NCBI GenBank assembly: GCA_000648925.1
Contig: JFHF01000003.1
Location: forward strand, 124,001-188,000
DNA: 64,000 nucleotides
Direction of reading: 5' to 3'
Source of the DNA: Caballeronia jiangsuensis
Lineage (GTDB): Bacteria > Pseudomonadota > Gammaproteobacteria > Burkholderiales > Burkholderiaceae
Part shown: positions 17,671-29,103 of the stretch, piece by piece
How the letters are laid out: the number at the start of each line of letters is the position of its first letter
Position numbering within the stretch: position 1 is the stretch's first letter
Translations under genes and position numbers: made by a program
The notes under the pieces: model-generated
Told to the model about the DNA's origin: nothing
The model's database searches: none
Seen by the model: the letters and a program-made list of their open reading frames with translations, nothing else

Positions 17671-18572
17671 CGCTTCTCCTCCAGTTGCTTCGCCTGGAAG
17701 TGCTGGAAGAGCGCCATCGGCACGAGCAGCAGCAGGACCATCGCGCAGGTGACGGCGGACGCCATCGGCCAGTCGGCGTTGTTGAAGAACTCGTTCCACA
17801 TGACGCGGCCGATCATCAGCGTGTCCGCGCCGCCGAGCAGTTCGGGAATCACGTACTCGCCCACCGCCGGAATGAACACGAGAAGACAGCCCGCGATGAT
17901 GCCGTTCTTCGACAGCGGCAACGTGATCTGCACGAACGCCTTCCACGGCTTCGCGCCGAGATCGTAGGCGGCTTCGAGCAAGGTCAGGTCCATCTTCACG
18001 AGATGCGCGTAGAGCGGCATCACGAGAAACGGCAGATACGAATACACCATGCCGATATACACCGCGATATTCGTGTGATACAGCTCGATCGGCGAATGCA
18101 GCAGGCCGATCGACATCAGAAAATTGTTGAGCAGGCCGTTGTTCTTGAGAATGCCGATCCACGCATACACGCGAATCAGAAACGACGTCCAGAACGGCAG
18201 CATCACCGCCATCATCAGAATGTTGCGCGACGACGGATTCGAGCGCGCAATGTAATACGCCATCGGATAGCCGATCAGCAGGCACAGCAGCGTCGACACC
18301 GCCGCGACCAGCAGCGAGTTCATGTAGGTCGCGAAGTACAGGCTGTCCTGCACGAGGAACGCGTAGTGCGCGAAGTCGAGCGCGATATGCATCACGCCTT
18401 CTTCCATCGACACGAGATCCGTGTACGGCGGAATGCCGAGCTGGCTGTCCGCGAAGCTGATCTTCACGACGAGCAGGAACGGCACGAAGAACAGCAGCAG
18501 GAGCCACAGATACGGCCCGCCGATGACGAGCGTGCGCCCCGACACGCCCATGCGCTTGAGCAGCTTCATCAT
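17667..18572 (-). CDS. potH: Putrescine ABC transporter permease PotH
   Basis: A 301-residue permease paired with PotI. About six membrane helices are visible, starting at GPYLWLLLLFFVPFLLVV. The EAA loop is LLEAAYDLGAKPWKAFVQITLPLS. The N-terminal part contains the periplasmic stretch after GIPPYTDL typical of PotH/PotB. It overlaps potG by four bases upstream and potI by four bases downstream, so the three membrane-complex genes are tightly coupled. Confidence 0.93.
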   Translation of the reverse strand: MMKLLKRMGVSGRTLVIGGPYLWLLLLFFVPFLLVVKISFADSQLGIPPYTDLVSMEEGVMHIALDFAHYAFLVQDSLYFATYMNSLLVAAVSTLLCLLIGYPMAYYIARSNPSSRNILMMAVMLPFWTSFLIRVYAWIGILKNNGLLNNFLMSIGLLHSPIELYHTNIAVYIGMVYSYLPFLVMPLYAHLVKMDLTLLEAAYDLGAKPWKAFVQITLPLSKNGIIAGCLLVFIPAVGEYVIPELLGGADTLMIGRVMWNEFFNNADWPMASAVTCAMVLLLLVPMALFQHFQAKQLEEKR

Positions 18573-19741
18573 GAGGTCAGCACCACGCCCGCGGACGCGC
18601 TCCAGCGCACGTAGACTTCGTCGTCGAAGGTGGGCGAATCGATCTCGCCGATCGCGAGGCTCGACAGGTTCGCGACCACGACCTTGCCCGAATCGAGCGT
18701 GACGTGATAGAGCGTGTAGCCGCCCATGTACGCGATGTTCGTCACCCTGCCGCGACCCCAGTTGTACGTGCCTTCGGGCGGCTTGCGCGTGAGCGCGATG
18801 CGTTCGGGGCGCACGGAGATCGTCACCGGCATGCCGAGCGGCCCGGTGATGCCGTGACTCACATAAAGACGCACGGGCAAGTCTTGCGATTCGACGAAGA
18901 CGTGATCCGGCTCGTCTTCCACGACATTGCCGTCGAACAGATTGGTCGAGCCGATGAACTGCGCCGAGAAGCGCGTGTTCGGATATTCGTAGACTTCGTG
19001 CGGCGTGCCGAGCTGCACGATCTGCCCTTCGCTCATCACGGCGAGGCGATTGGCCATCGTCATCGCCTCTTCCTGATCGTGCGTCACCATGATGCAGGTG
19101 ACGCCGACCTGATCGAGAATGTTGACGAGCTCGATCTGCGTGCGCTGGCGGATTTGTTTGTCGAGCGCGGACATCGGCTCGTCGAGCAGGAGAAGCTTCG
19201 GGCGCTTCACGAGACTGCGCGCGAGCGCGACGCGCTGCTGCTGGCCGCCCGAAAGCTGATGCGGCTTGCGCTTCGCGAACTTTCCCATCTGCACGAGTTC
19301 GAGCGCGTTGTTCACGCGGTCCTTCAGCTCGCCGCCCTTCACGCCTTCCTGTTTCAGCCCGAACGCGACGTTCGATTCCACGCTCATGTGCGGAAAGAGC
19401 GCGTAGGACTGGAACATCATGTTCACCGGCCGGTTATACGGCGGCATCTTCGCGAGGTCTTCGCCGTCGATCAGGATCTGCCCTTCGGTCACCGACTCCA
19501 GCCCGGCGAGCATGCGCAAAAGTGTCGACTTGCCGCAGCCCGAACTGCCGAGCAGCGCGAACAGCTCGCCCTTCTTCACCGACAGGTTGACGCCCCGCAC
19601 GGCCGTCGTCTCGCCGAATTTCTTCACGACGTCGACGATCTGCACGAAGTTCTCGTCCGTGCCCTGGGCCGATGGAGAAATGCCCGGCTCGCGCCGGCCG
19701 GAATTAGGCGCTGCCTTCAACGCGCTCGACTGCTCACTCAT
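18569..19741 (-). CDS. potG: Putrescine ABC transporter ATP-binding protein PotG
   Basis: A 390-residue ATPase that powers PotHI. Residues about 30-265 are the nucleotide-binding domain: Walker [15 protein letters not shown], signature [14 protein letters not shown], Walker [12 protein letters not shown] and switch His in [10 protein letters not shown]. The C-terminal 110 residues form a TOBE domain ([10 protein letters not shown]). I took the ATG at 19739-19741 (MSEQSSALK); 27 more codons upstream are open but run through the terminator-like hairpin. PotF lies upstream, beyond that hairpin. Confidence 0.93.
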   Translation of the reverse strand: MSEQSSALKAAPNSGRREPGISPSAQGTDENFVQIVDVVKKFGETTAVRGVNLSVKKGELFALLGSSGCGKSTLLRMLAGLESVTEGQILIDGEDLAKMPPYNRPVNMMFQSYALFPHMSVESNVAFGLKQEGVKGGELKDRVNNALELVQMGKFAKRKPHQLSGGQQQRVALARSLVKRPKLLLLDEPMSALDKQIRQRTQIELVNILDQVGVTCIMVTHDQEEAMTMANRLAVMSEGQIVQLGTPHEVYEYPNTRFSAQFIGSTNLFDGNVVEDEPDHVFVESQDLPVRLYVSHGITGPLGMPVTISVRPERIALTRKPPEGTYNWGRGRVTNIAYMGGYTLYHVTLDSGKVVVANLSSLAIGEIDSPTFDDEVYVRWSASAGVVLTS

Positions 19742-19785
19742 GATTGCCTGTTCGACTCCCTGCTTCCATGCGATGCGATCACGAA

Positions 19786-19812
19786 CAAAGCCCCCGGAGG
19801 TCCAGGGGCTTC
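19786..19812 (-). terminator. Hairpin between potF and potG
   Basis: On the minus strand AGCCCCT pairs with GGGGGCTTT, then GTTCG. It can act as a partial terminator that lets the abundant binding protein PotF be made in excess of PotGHI. Confidence 0.6.
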
Positions 19813-19844
19813 GTCGATTCAAAAGAATAACCGGCTTTTGGAAT

Positions 19845-20960
19845 TCATCGGCCGGACTTGAATTCCGTCCAGAGCCGCGTCTGCAGGCGCTGGATTTCAG
19901 GCGGCAGCGGCTTCAGCAGGAACAGCGTCTTGATGACGTCCTGCGGCGGATACACGGCCGGATCGTTCGCGACGTCCTTGTCCACATACTTGCGCGCTTC
20001 CAGATTCGCGCTCGGGTAGTAGACCGCGTTCGTGATCGCGGCGTGAACCTGCGGCGTCTCGATGTAGTTGATCCACTCGTGCGCGGCGTCCTTGTTCTTC
20101 GCGTCCTTCGGGATCGCCATCACGTCGAACCATACGGGCGCGCCGCCCTTCGGAATGTAGTACTCGATCTTGAACGGCTTCTTCGCCTCGACCGCGCGAT
20201 GCTTCGCGATCACGACATCGCCCGACCAGCCGTAGGTGAAGCAGATATCGCCGCCGACCATGTCGTTGATGTAGCCCGACGAGTTGAACTGCGTGATGTA
20301 CGGGCGGATCTTCTTCATCATCGCGAGCGCTTCGCGATAGTCGGCCGGATTCGTGCTCATCGGATCCTTGCCGATGTAATGCAGCGCCGCCGCGAACATC
20401 TGGTCCGGCGCGTCGAGCACCGAGACGCCGCACGCCTTCAGCTTCGAGATGTTCTCGGGCTTGAAAAGGATGTCCCAGTTGTTCAGCTCGGCGTTCGGCC
20501 CGAGAATCTGCCTGGCCTTGTCGACGTTGTAGCCGAGGCCCGTCGTGCCGTATGCCCAGGGCACCACGTACTTGTTGCCCGGATCGGCGCCTTCGACGAG
20601 CTTCATCAGGTCGGGATCGAGATACTTCAGGTTCGGCAGCTTCGACTTGTCGAGCGGCATGAAGATATTCGCGGCGATCTGCTTGCCCGCGTAATTGCTC
20701 GTCGGCACCACGATGTCATAGCCCGAACGGCCGGTGAGCAGCTTGGCCTGAAGGGTGTCGTCGCTGTCGTAGTTGTCGTACTTCACCTTGATGCCGGTCT
20801 GCTTGGTGAAGTTGGGAATCGTGTCCTTCGCGATATAGTCGGACCAGTTGTACACATTCAACTGCGTGTCCTTCGCGGATGCCGCGAGCGGAGTCAGCAT
20901 CGCGACGCATGCCAGTGCGCCCGCCAGCTTGGCCGTGCGGCCCGCCAGTTTCTGGTTCAT
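19845..20960 (-). CDS. potF: Putrescine-binding periplasmic protein PotF
   Basis: A 371-residue solute-binding protein of the PotD/PotF family. Residues 1-29 are a signal peptide ending in LAASAKD. The mature protein begins LNVYNWSDYIAKDTIPNF, with WSDY one of the polyamine-pocket segments. VPWAYGTTGLGYN, SGYINDMVGGDICFTYGWSGDV and WINYIETP are family blocks. The start is fixed by the ATG at 20958-20960 with GGGAG a few bases upstream; the frame is open further but is not signal-like. First gene of the pot operon; putrescine is the likely ligand, spermidine possible. Confidence 0.92.
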   Translation of the reverse strand: MNQKLAGRTAKLAGALACVAMLTPLAASAKDTQLNVYNWSDYIAKDTIPNFTKQTGIKVKYDNYDSDDTLQAKLLTGRSGYDIVVPTSNYAGKQIAANIFMPLDKSKLPNLKYLDPDLMKLVEGADPGNKYVVPWAYGTTGLGYNVDKARQILGPNAELNNWDILFKPENISKLKACGVSVLDAPDQMFAAALHYIGKDPMSTNPADYREALAMMKKIRPYITQFNSSGYINDMVGGDICFTYGWSGDVVIAKHRAVEAKKPFKIEYYIPKGGAPVWFDVMAIPKDAKNKDAAHEWINYIETPQVHAAITNAVYYPSANLEARKYVDKDVANDPAVYPPQDVIKTLFLLKPLPPEIQRLQTRLWTEFKSGR

Positions 20961-21480
20961 TTCGATTCTCCCTTGTTCCGACTTGTCACGGTGTCGCGCC
21001 GCGCCGGCCTGGCGTAGCGTCTCATCGCCCGATCTGGCCGCGACTCCCTTAAAACCCCGAAAACTACCATTAAACGCATGCCCGACAAAAAATAAAAAGT
21101 CGCGTGTCGCGCAAAATGTACACGCCCTTGCGCGGTGCGGCGACAGTCTTGCCAGGCGGGCTTCTCGACGGCTTCGCGCGACGCGCGGCCGGCAGGAAAG
21201 AGCGCGCATTTTAGCCCTTAATCGGCCCCGGCGGCACCTGATAAGACCACACTCGTCAAAAGGGGACGCGATCGCGTAAGCCCGATGCAATGTCATTATT
21301 CGCAATCGGCCTCCGGCGTCCCGTGAATGGGCGCCCGCGCCTGACGAATAGCCAGCGGAACAGTTGTTGCGAGCCAATTCGACGTGCGCCGCGAAGTGCG
21401 GCGTCTTCTGAACCGGCAACGCACGCGCATACGACTGGATCGACGCCGCCGTTGCATCGCTATTCGAGGCCGCTTTCCGC
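20961..21480. other. Gene-free divergent region between potF and mntH
   Basis: About 520 bases hold the promoters of potF (minus) and mntH (plus). An AT-rich patch at roughly 21050-21095 is the best place for the potF promoter. I see no conserved manganese riboswitch, no clear MntR box and no credible reading frame. Confidence 0.5.
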
Positions 21481-22818
21481 ATGAACACCAATCCGTCCGT
21501 GCTCGCCCAGCTTTCCGCCGCGCCGTCCGACGCGCCGTCGCCCGCGGCGAGCCGCGAGGACCGCCGACGGGACCCGCGCCCGCACGGACGCTGGTATTCG
21601 TTCGCGGGCGCGGGCGCGCTCGTCGCCGTGGGCTACATGGATCCTGGCAACTGGGCGACGGCGCTCGCGAGCGGCGCGCGCTACGGCTACTCGCTGCTCT
21701 TCGTCGTGCTGCTCGCGAGCCTGATGGGCATGTTGCTGCAATGGATCGCGTCGCGCGTGGGTGTCGTGACCGGGCGCGATCTCGCGCAACTCTGCCGCGA
21801 GCGCTACAGCCGGCGCACGACGCTCGTGCTGTGGATCGCGTGCGAAATCGCGATCATCGCGTGCGATGTCGCGGAGGTCGTCGGCAGTGCGGTCGCGCTG
21901 CAGTTGCTCTTCGGCTTCTCGCTGACCGTGGGCGTGCTGATCTCGGCGGTCGCGACCTTTGCGATGCTTGCGCTGCAAAGCCGCGGCAGACGCCCGTTGC
22001 AGCGCGCCGTGACCGCGCTGATCTTCTTCGTGAGTTTCTGCTTTGTTGTCGAACTCGTGCTCGCGCATCCGGTCTGGGGCGACGCGATGCGCGGGCTCGC
22101 GCCCTCGGGCAAGCTGCTGCGGGATGCGGGCATGCTCTGGCTCGCGGCAGGCGTGCTCGGCGCGACGGTGATGCCGCACAACCTTTATCTGCACTCGGCG
22201 CTCGTCAAGGACCACGCGGACCCTCGCGACGACGCGGCGATCGGCCGGGCGCTGCGCGGCGTGAACATCGATACGTTCGGCGCGCTCGGGCTCGCGTTCA
22301 TCGTCAACGCGTCGCTGCTGGTGGTCGCGGCGGCCGTGTTCCACGCGACCGGCCATACGGACGTCGACGATCTCGCCGATGCGCACCGGCTCATCGAGCC
22401 GCTCGTCGGCAGCCATTGGGCGGGCGTCGTGTTCGCCGCCGCCCTGCTCGCCTGCGGCCTGAACGCGACGGTGACCGGCACGCTCGCCGGCCAGGCGGTC
22501 ATGGAAGGCTTCTTGCGGCTGAAGATGGCGCGCTGGGCACGGGCGCTGCTGACGCGCGGTCTCGCGATCGGCCCGGCGCTCGTCGCGGTGGCGAGCTTCG
22601 GGCAGCACGGCTCGAACGCGCTGCTCGTCGCGACACAGGTCGTGCTGAGCCTGCAATTGCCGCTCGCGGTGATTCCGCTCGTGCGCTTCGCCTCCGATGC
22701 CGGGCTGATGGGCCGCTGGCGCGTCGCCCGCGTGCCGCTCGCACTCGCGTGGGCGTGCGCGGGCGTGATCGTCGCGTTAAACGGCGCGATGCTGTGGCAG
22801 GCGGTGTTTCCGGGCTGA
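21481..22818 (+). CDS. mntH: Nramp divalent metal transporter MntH
   Basis: A 445-residue proton-coupled manganese/iron importer of the Nramp family. The metal-binding DPGN is at residues 54-57 (GYMDPGNWAT) and the second site MPHN at 231-234 (VMPHNLYLHSAL). About eleven membrane helices are visible. The first 35 residues form a charged cytoplasmic tail (REDRRRDPRPHGR) longer than in enteric MntH. It is a lone gene: no mntR or fur box is seen nearby, and pldA follows 97 bases downstream. Confidence 0.93.
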   Translation: MNTNPSVLAQLSAAPSDAPSPAASREDRRRDPRPHGRWYSFAGAGALVAVGYMDPGNWATALASGARYGYSLLFVVLLASLMGMLLQWIASRVGVVTGRDLAQLCRERYSRRTTLVLWIACEIAIIACDVAEVVGSAVALQLLFGFSLTVGVLISAVATFAMLALQSRGRRPLQRAVTALIFFVSFCFVVELVLAHPVWGDAMRGLAPSGKLLRDAGMLWLAAGVLGATVMPHNLYLHSALVKDHADPRDDAAIGRALRGVNIDTFGALGLAFIVNASLLVVAAAVFHATGHTDVDDLADAHRLIEPLVGSHWAGVVFAAALLACGLNATVTGTLAGQAVMEGFLRLKMARWARALLTRGLAIGPALVAVASFGQHGSNALLVATQVVLSLQLPLAVIPLVRFASDAGLMGRWRVARVPLALAWACAGVIVALNGAMLWQAVFPG

Positions 22819-22915
22819 GCTTTCTGATTTCGTGTCGATTCGGGATCGTGACGCGGCTCGCGTTGTCAGACCGTCCTGGCGCCCGCCCCCGCACAAAAAA
22901 CAGGACACAAACCAT

Positions 22916-24178
22916 ATGGCTCAAGGCCCACGATCGATTTCCTTTTCCGTCCGCGCACGCTCGCTTGCACTTCTTTTCGCCGTCATGAGCGCAAGCGGCG
23001 CGGCTCACGCGACCGTCGCGGTGCTTCAGCCCGCACGCGAAGCAGCCGCCTCGCAGCCGCTCGAACTGACGCTCCTCTACACCGACGATGACGCAACGCC
23101 GCTCACCGTCGACGTGCCCAAACAATTGACCGTGAATCTGACGAACGGCGATCTGCCGCCCGCGCCGCTCACGCTCGAACGCGATCCCGGGGTGCCGGAC
23201 CGTCTACGCCTCGCGCCGGGCCAATATCGCCGCGTGCGCTTTAACGCGCCCTGGCCGGAATCGGCGCGCGGTACGGTGAAAATCGATCCGGTCGGCTTCG
23301 ATGCATCGCCGATGCTCGTCACGATCAATCGGAGCGACACGCAGACGCAAGTCGCCGCAGCCGAGCGTCGCGAGACGCAGGCAACGACGCCCGCGCAGCT
23401 CGCGAGCGCCAGCGCCGCCGCCAACACCGCCGCCGTGCCGACGACCACCACCGACACGATGCTCTCCGGCCGCCTCTCCACCTTCGAGCCGATGTACTTC
23501 GCGGACGGCGAGAACGGCGACAACCTCGCAAAATTCCAGTTCAGCTTCAAATATCGCCTGCATCTGCCCGACGACCCGCGCTCGCGTGGCTTGCTGGACA
23601 ATCTCTACTTCGGTTACACGCAGACGGCGATATGGAATCTTTCCGCCGAGTCCGTGCCGTTCCGCGACATCAGCTTTCAGCCGCAACTGTTCTACTACGT
23701 GGAGGACACCGGCTGGAAGAGCGCGCTCTTCACGCGCATGGGCGTATCGGCGGGCTTCGGACACGAATCGAACGGCCGGAGCGGCGACGATTCGCGCTCG
23801 ATCAACATCGCGTTCGTGCGCCCGACCTGGGATTTCGGCGATCTGAACAGCAACCACCTGACGCTGTCGCCGAAGTTCTATTACTACCTGTCGAAGTCGG
23901 GCAACGAGGACATCGCGGATTATCGCGGCTATGTCGATTTTCTCGTGAAGTACGGCAGCCCGGACGGATGGCAGCTCGCCACGACACTGCGCAAGGGTAC
24001 GAAGCACTGGTACGGCAGCGTCGATTCGCAGCTCACGTACCCGCTCGCGAAGCTGATCGGCAGCGCATGGGGCGGCTACCTGTTCGTGAGCTACTTCAAC
24101 GGCTACGGCGAGGACATCCTCGATTACAACCAGCGACATCACTGGATCGCGCGGATAGGCTACAGTATCGCGCGTTGA
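22916..24178 (+). CDS. pldA: Outer-membrane phospholipase A PldA, with N-terminal extension
   Basis: A 420-residue outer-membrane phospholipase A1. Residues 1-32 are a signal peptide (SASGAAHAT). The beta-barrel enzyme domain spans about 186-420, with the catalytic triad H283 and S285 (GFGHESNGRSG) and N297 (SINIAFVRP). Residues 33-180 are an extra periplasmic segment absent from the 289-residue enteric enzyme; it ends in an Ala/Thr-rich linker. The barrel ends with IARIGYSIAR, having an aromatic/hydrophobic sorting pattern though not the usual terminal Phe. The enzyme degrades phospholipids misplaced in the outer leaflet. The start is the ATG at 22916 in ACCATATGGC. Confidence 0.9.
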   Translation: MAQGPRSISFSVRARSLALLFAVMSASGAAHATVAVLQPAREAAASQPLELTLLYTDDDATPLTVDVPKQLTVNLTNGDLPPAPLTLERDPGVPDRLRLAPGQYRRVRFNAPWPESARGTVKIDPVGFDASPMLVTINRSDTQTQVAAAERRETQATTPAQLASASAAANTAAVPTTTTDTMLSGRLSTFEPMYFADGENGDNLAKFQFSFKYRLHLPDDPRSRGLLDNLYFGYTQTAIWNLSAESVPFRDISFQPQLFYYVEDTGWKSALFTRMGVSAGFGHESNGRSGDDSRSINIAFVRPTWDFGDLNSNHLTLSPKFYYYLSKSGNEDIADYRGYVDFLVKYGSPDGWQLATTLRKGTKHWYGSVDSQLTYPLAKLIGSAWGGYLFVSYFNGYGEDILDYNQRHHWIARIGYSIAR

Positions 24179-24250
24179 GTTTTTTTTACGAATTTGAACG
24201 CCGCGTTGTCGCCCTCTTTTTGCGGCGACGATGCGGTCACGAGTCAGCCA

Positions 24251-24454
24251 ATGTCTTCGAATCTTCACGACCTGCCCGACAGCCCCTGTATCGGCGTGTG
24301 CTCCACGCTTTTCGACGAAGTCTGCAAAGGCTGCGGCCGCACCGCGGGCGAGGTGTCCAACTGGGTTTTCCTCTCCGACGACGAGAAACGCGCGATCTGG
24401 ACGCGCATCACGAGCGAGGGCACGGCGATGCGGTTTCGGAACGACAGGCTCTGA
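24251..24454 (+). CDS. DUF1289 Cys-rich small protein
   Basis: A 67-residue protein of the DUF1289 (YdhL-like) family. The core SPCIGVCSTLFDEVCKGCGR has four Cys in a Cx3C...CxxC pattern, followed by the conserved W and the region LSDDEKRAIW. These residues could bind a metal, but no function is established for the family. I chose the ATG at 24251 (MSSNLHDLPDSPC); an in-frame ATG 19 codons upstream is less like relatives. Confidence 0.85.
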   Translation: MSSNLHDLPDSPCIGVCSTLFDEVCKGCGRTAGEVSNWVFLSDDEKRAIWTRITSEGTAMRFRNDRL

Positions 24455-24462
24455 GCGCAATG

Positions 24463-24496
24463 AAAAACGGCCCGCTCTTTCGAGACGGGCCGCTTT
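24463..24496. terminator. Bidirectional terminator between DUF1289 gene and ybiT
   Basis: CGGCCCG (24468-24474) pairs with CGGGCCG (24486-24492). It is flanked by an A run on the left and TTT on the right, so it can work on both strands for the converging genes. Confidence 0.75.
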
Positions 24497-24518
24497 CATG
24501 CGTACGTAATCAGGGAGA

Positions 24519-26111
<1,593 letters not shown>

Positions 26112-26218
26112 GGCGCGTCCTTTTGAATGGGGTACGACGAAAAACCTAAGATTTTAGCAGCTTTTGGCGGGATTTAACGGGGGTCGAGGCTGGGAACCCG
26201 TGTTTGCCGCGCATCGAA

Positions 26219-26252
26219 TGAAAAAGGGCGCGGTCCAGACTGGCCGCGCCCC
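26219..26252 (-). terminator. Terminator of the alaA-hom-thrC unit
   Basis: On the minus strand GGGGCGCGG pairs with CCGCGCCC and is followed by five T. It lies 47 bases after the thrC stop. Confidence 0.85.
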
Positions 26253-26298
26253 GTGCATCTTCGCGAAAAATCCGCACGAGGCGGACGCGCCTCCCCGA

Positions 26299-27744
26299 TC
26301 AGGTGCGCTCGGCGATGAAAGCCTTCACCACGCCCGCATCCGCAGGAACGATATCGAACCTTTGTGGCAGTTTTTCAAGTCCCGCGAACGCCGACGGCCG
26401 CTCCGGCTCGCGATTGAGCGCCTCGCGGATCGTCTCGCCGAATTTGATCGGCTGGGCGGTTTCAAGGACGATCATCGGCACGCCCGGCTTCAGGTTCTCG
26501 CGCGCGACCTTCACGCCATCGGCGGTATGGGTGTCGATCATCGTCTGATAGCGCTCGTACACGTCGCGGATGGTTTTCACGCGGTCGTCGTGATCGCTCT
26601 TGCCCGACACGAAGCCGAATTCCCGCACGCGCGCGAAATCGCCGCTCGCAGCCAGGTCGAAGCCGCCCTTCTCCTCGACATCGCGGAACAGTTGCAGCAC
26701 GCGCGCCGGATCGCGGCCGAGCAGGTCGTACACGAAGCGCTCGAAGTTCGACGCCTTCGAAATATCCATGCTCGGCGACGTCGTGTGATACGTCTCCGCC
26801 GCGCCGCGCACGCGATACACGCCCGACTTGAAGAACTCGTCGAGCACGTCGTTCTCGTTGGTCGCGACGACGAGCTGATCGATCGGCAAGCCCATCATGC
26901 GCGCGATATGTCCCGCGCACACATTGCCGAAGTTGCCCGACGGCACCGTGAACGACACGCGCTCGTCGTTACTCTTCGTTGCGGCGAAATAGCCCTTGAA
27001 GTAATACACGACCTGCGCGACGACGCGCGCCCAGTTGATCGAATTGACCGTGCCGATCTTGTGCTTCGCCTTGTACGCGTGATCGTTCGATACGGCCTTC
27101 ACGATGTCCTGGCAGTTGTCGAAGTTACCCTCGACAGCCAGATTGAAGATGTTCGGGTCTTGCAGCGAGAACATCTGCGCGGTCTGGAACGCGCTCATCT
27201 TCCTGTGCGGCGACAGCATGAAGACGCGCACGCCGCTCTTGCCGCGCATCGCGTATTCGGCGGCGCTGCCGGTATCGCCCGAGGTCGCGCCGAGGATGTT
27301 CAGCGTCTCGCCGTGCTTCGCCAGCGCGTACTCGAAGAGATTGCCGAGCAGTTGCATCGCCATGTCCTTGAAGGCGAGCGTCGGGCCGTTCGAGAGTTCC
27401 AGCAGCGACAGGGTCGTGCCGTTTTCCTCGCCGAGCGTCTTGAGCGGCGTGATCTGCGCAGCGCTCTCTTCGTGGCGCACGTTGCTGTACACTTGCGCGG
27501 TGTAGGTCTTGCGCGTGAGCGAGCGCAGGTCGTCGGCGGGAATGTCGTCGCTGAACTTCGACAGCACTTCGAATGCGAGGTCCGCATACGACAGCGTGCG
27601 CCAGCGCGCGAGTTCATCGGCCGATACGCGCGGATATTGCGCCGGCAGATACAGCCCGCCGTCTTTCGCCAGGCCGCCGAGAAGAATGTCCGAGAACGTG
27701 TGGCGCTCGTTGCTGCCGGCGCCGCGCGTCGAAATGTAGTTCAT
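26299..27744 (-). CDS. thrC: Threonine synthase ThrC
   Basis: A 481-residue PLP enzyme that turns O-phosphohomoserine into threonine. The cofactor lysine is K126 in SNGPTLAFKDMAMQ. The N-terminus MNYISTRGAG with GLAKDGGLYLP is typical of the longer (class I-type) bacterial threonine synthases. The ATG at 27742-27744 was chosen although the frame stays open much further upstream, because that part lies antiparallel in frame inside hom. It is 11 bases after hom, so co-transcription is almost certain. A terminator follows. Confidence 0.96.
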   Translation of the reverse strand: MNYISTRGAGSNERHTFSDILLGGLAKDGGLYLPAQYPRVSADELARWRTLSYADLAFEVLSKFSDDIPADDLRSLTRKTYTAQVYSNVRHEESAAQITPLKTLGEENGTTLSLLELSNGPTLAFKDMAMQLLGNLFEYALAKHGETLNILGATSGDTGSAAEYAMRGKSGVRVFMLSPHRKMSAFQTAQMFSLQDPNIFNLAVEGNFDNCQDIVKAVSNDHAYKAKHKIGTVNSINWARVVAQVVYYFKGYFAATKSNDERVSFTVPSGNFGNVCAGHIARMMGLPIDQLVVATNENDVLDEFFKSGVYRVRGAAETYHTTSPSMDISKASNFERFVYDLLGRDPARVLQLFRDVEEKGGFDLAASGDFARVREFGFVSGKSDHDDRVKTIRDVYERYQTMIDTHTADGVKVARENLKPGVPMIVLETAQPIKFGETIREALNREPERPSAFAGLEKLPQRFDIVPADAGVVKAFIAERT

Positions 27745-27755
27745 CTTGCTTGCCC

Positions 27756-29078
27756 TTAGTTGAGCGCTTCCATGCGCAGCTTCGTCACCTTCGATACGAC
27801 CGTGGACAGCGCTTCGATCTCCGCGATCGCCGCGTTCACGTTCTTTTCCACCGTTTCGTGCGTGATGAGGATGATGTCGGTTTCGCCCTTGTTCGCGCCG
27901 TCGACTTCTTCCGATTCCTTCTGCAGCAACGCGTCGATGGAAATGGCTTTGTCCGCGAGAATGCGCGTGATGTTCGCGAGCACGCCTGTTACGTCCGCGA
28001 CGCGCAGGCGCAGGTAATAGCCGCTCGTGACTTCGTCGATCGGCAGGATCGGCGTGTTCGAAAGACTGTCCGGCTGGAACGCCAGATGCGGCACGCGATG
28101 CTCCGGATCGGCCGTGTGCAGGCGCGTCACATCGACGAGATCGGCGACCACGGCGGACGCGGTCGGCTCCGCGCCCGCGCCCTTGCCGTAGTACAGCGTG
28201 GTGCCGACCGCATCGCCATGCGCGACGACCGCGTTCATCGCGCCTTCGACGTTCGCGAGCAGGCGTTTGGCGGGAATCAGCGTCGGATGCGTGCGCAATT
28301 CGATGCCCTTCTCCGTGCGCCGCGCGATGCCGAGCAGCTTGATGCGATAGCCGAGATCCTCCGCGTAGCGGATGTCGATGGCCGCCAGCTTGCTGATGCC
28401 TTCCACATACGCGCGATCGAACTGCACCGGCACGCCGAACGCGATCGCGCTCATGATCGTGACCTTGTGCGCCGCATCGACGCCTTCGATATCGAAGGTC
28501 GGATCGGCTTCGGCGTAACCGAGCTCCTGCGCGGCCTTCAGTGCGGTCGCGAAGTCGAGGCCGCGATCGCGCATCTCCGAGAGAATGTAGTTCGTCGTGC
28601 CGTTGATGATGCCCGCGATGTACTCGATGCGATTCGCCGTCAGCCCTTCGCGCAGCGCCTTGATGATCGGAATGCCGCCCGCCACCGCTGCTTCGAACGC
28701 GACCATCACGCCCTTTGCGCGCGCGGCTTCGAAAATCTCCGTGCCGTGCACCGCGAGCAGCGCCTTGTTGGCCGTCACGACATGCTTGCCGTTGGCGATC
28801 GCGCGCAGCACCAGCTCGCGCGCGAAGCCCGTGCCGCCGATCATTTCGCACACGATATCGATGGAAGGATCGTCGACGACCGCGCCAAAGTCGTCCGTCA
28901 CCGCGATGCCTTCCTGCTTCGCGGCCTCGGCCTTCGCCGGCGTGCGCACCGCGACGCGCGCGATTTCGATGCCGCGTCCGGCGCGTCGTTTGATTTCTTC
29001 CTGGTTACGGCGCAGCACCGTGAAGGTGCCGCTGCCGACCGTGCCGAAGCCCAAGAGTCCTACTTTGATCGGTTCCAT
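27756..29078 (-). CDS. hom: Homoserine dehydrogenase Hom
   Basis: A 440-residue monofunctional homoserine dehydrogenase, reducing aspartate semialdehyde with NAD(P)H. The N-terminal Rossmann motif is GLLGFGTVGSGTF; the catalytic domain contains GIINGTTNYILSEM and YAEADPTFDIEG; a C-terminal ACT domain (about 355-430, DVTGVLANITRILADKAIS) allows threonine feedback. It sits between alaA and thrC in one transcription unit, with 25 bases to alaA. Confidence 0.96.
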   Translation of the reverse strand: MEPIKVGLLGFGTVGSGTFTVLRRNQEEIKRRAGRGIEIARVAVRTPAKAEAAKQEGIAVTDDFGAVVDDPSIDIVCEMIGGTGFARELVLRAIANGKHVVTANKALLAVHGTEIFEAARAKGVMVAFEAAVAGGIPIIKALREGLTANRIEYIAGIINGTTNYILSEMRDRGLDFATALKAAQELGYAEADPTFDIEGVDAAHKVTIMSAIAFGVPVQFDRAYVEGISKLAAIDIRYAEDLGYRIKLLGIARRTEKGIELRTHPTLIPAKRLLANVEGAMNAVVAHGDAVGTTLYYGKGAGAEPTASAVVADLVDVTRLHTADPEHRVPHLAFQPDSLSNTPILPIDEVTSGYYLRLRVADVTGVLANITRILADKAISIDALLQKESEEVDGANKGETDIILITHETVEKNVNAAIAEIEALSTVVSKVTKLRMEALN

Positions 29079-29103
29079 GCAGGGCGAGTCTTTAAAAGAG
29101 AGA

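Noticed and set aside
16852..18507. A 551-residue reading of potI extended upstream
   Set aside because: The extra part lies inside potH in another frame; the four-base ATGA overlap marks the true start.
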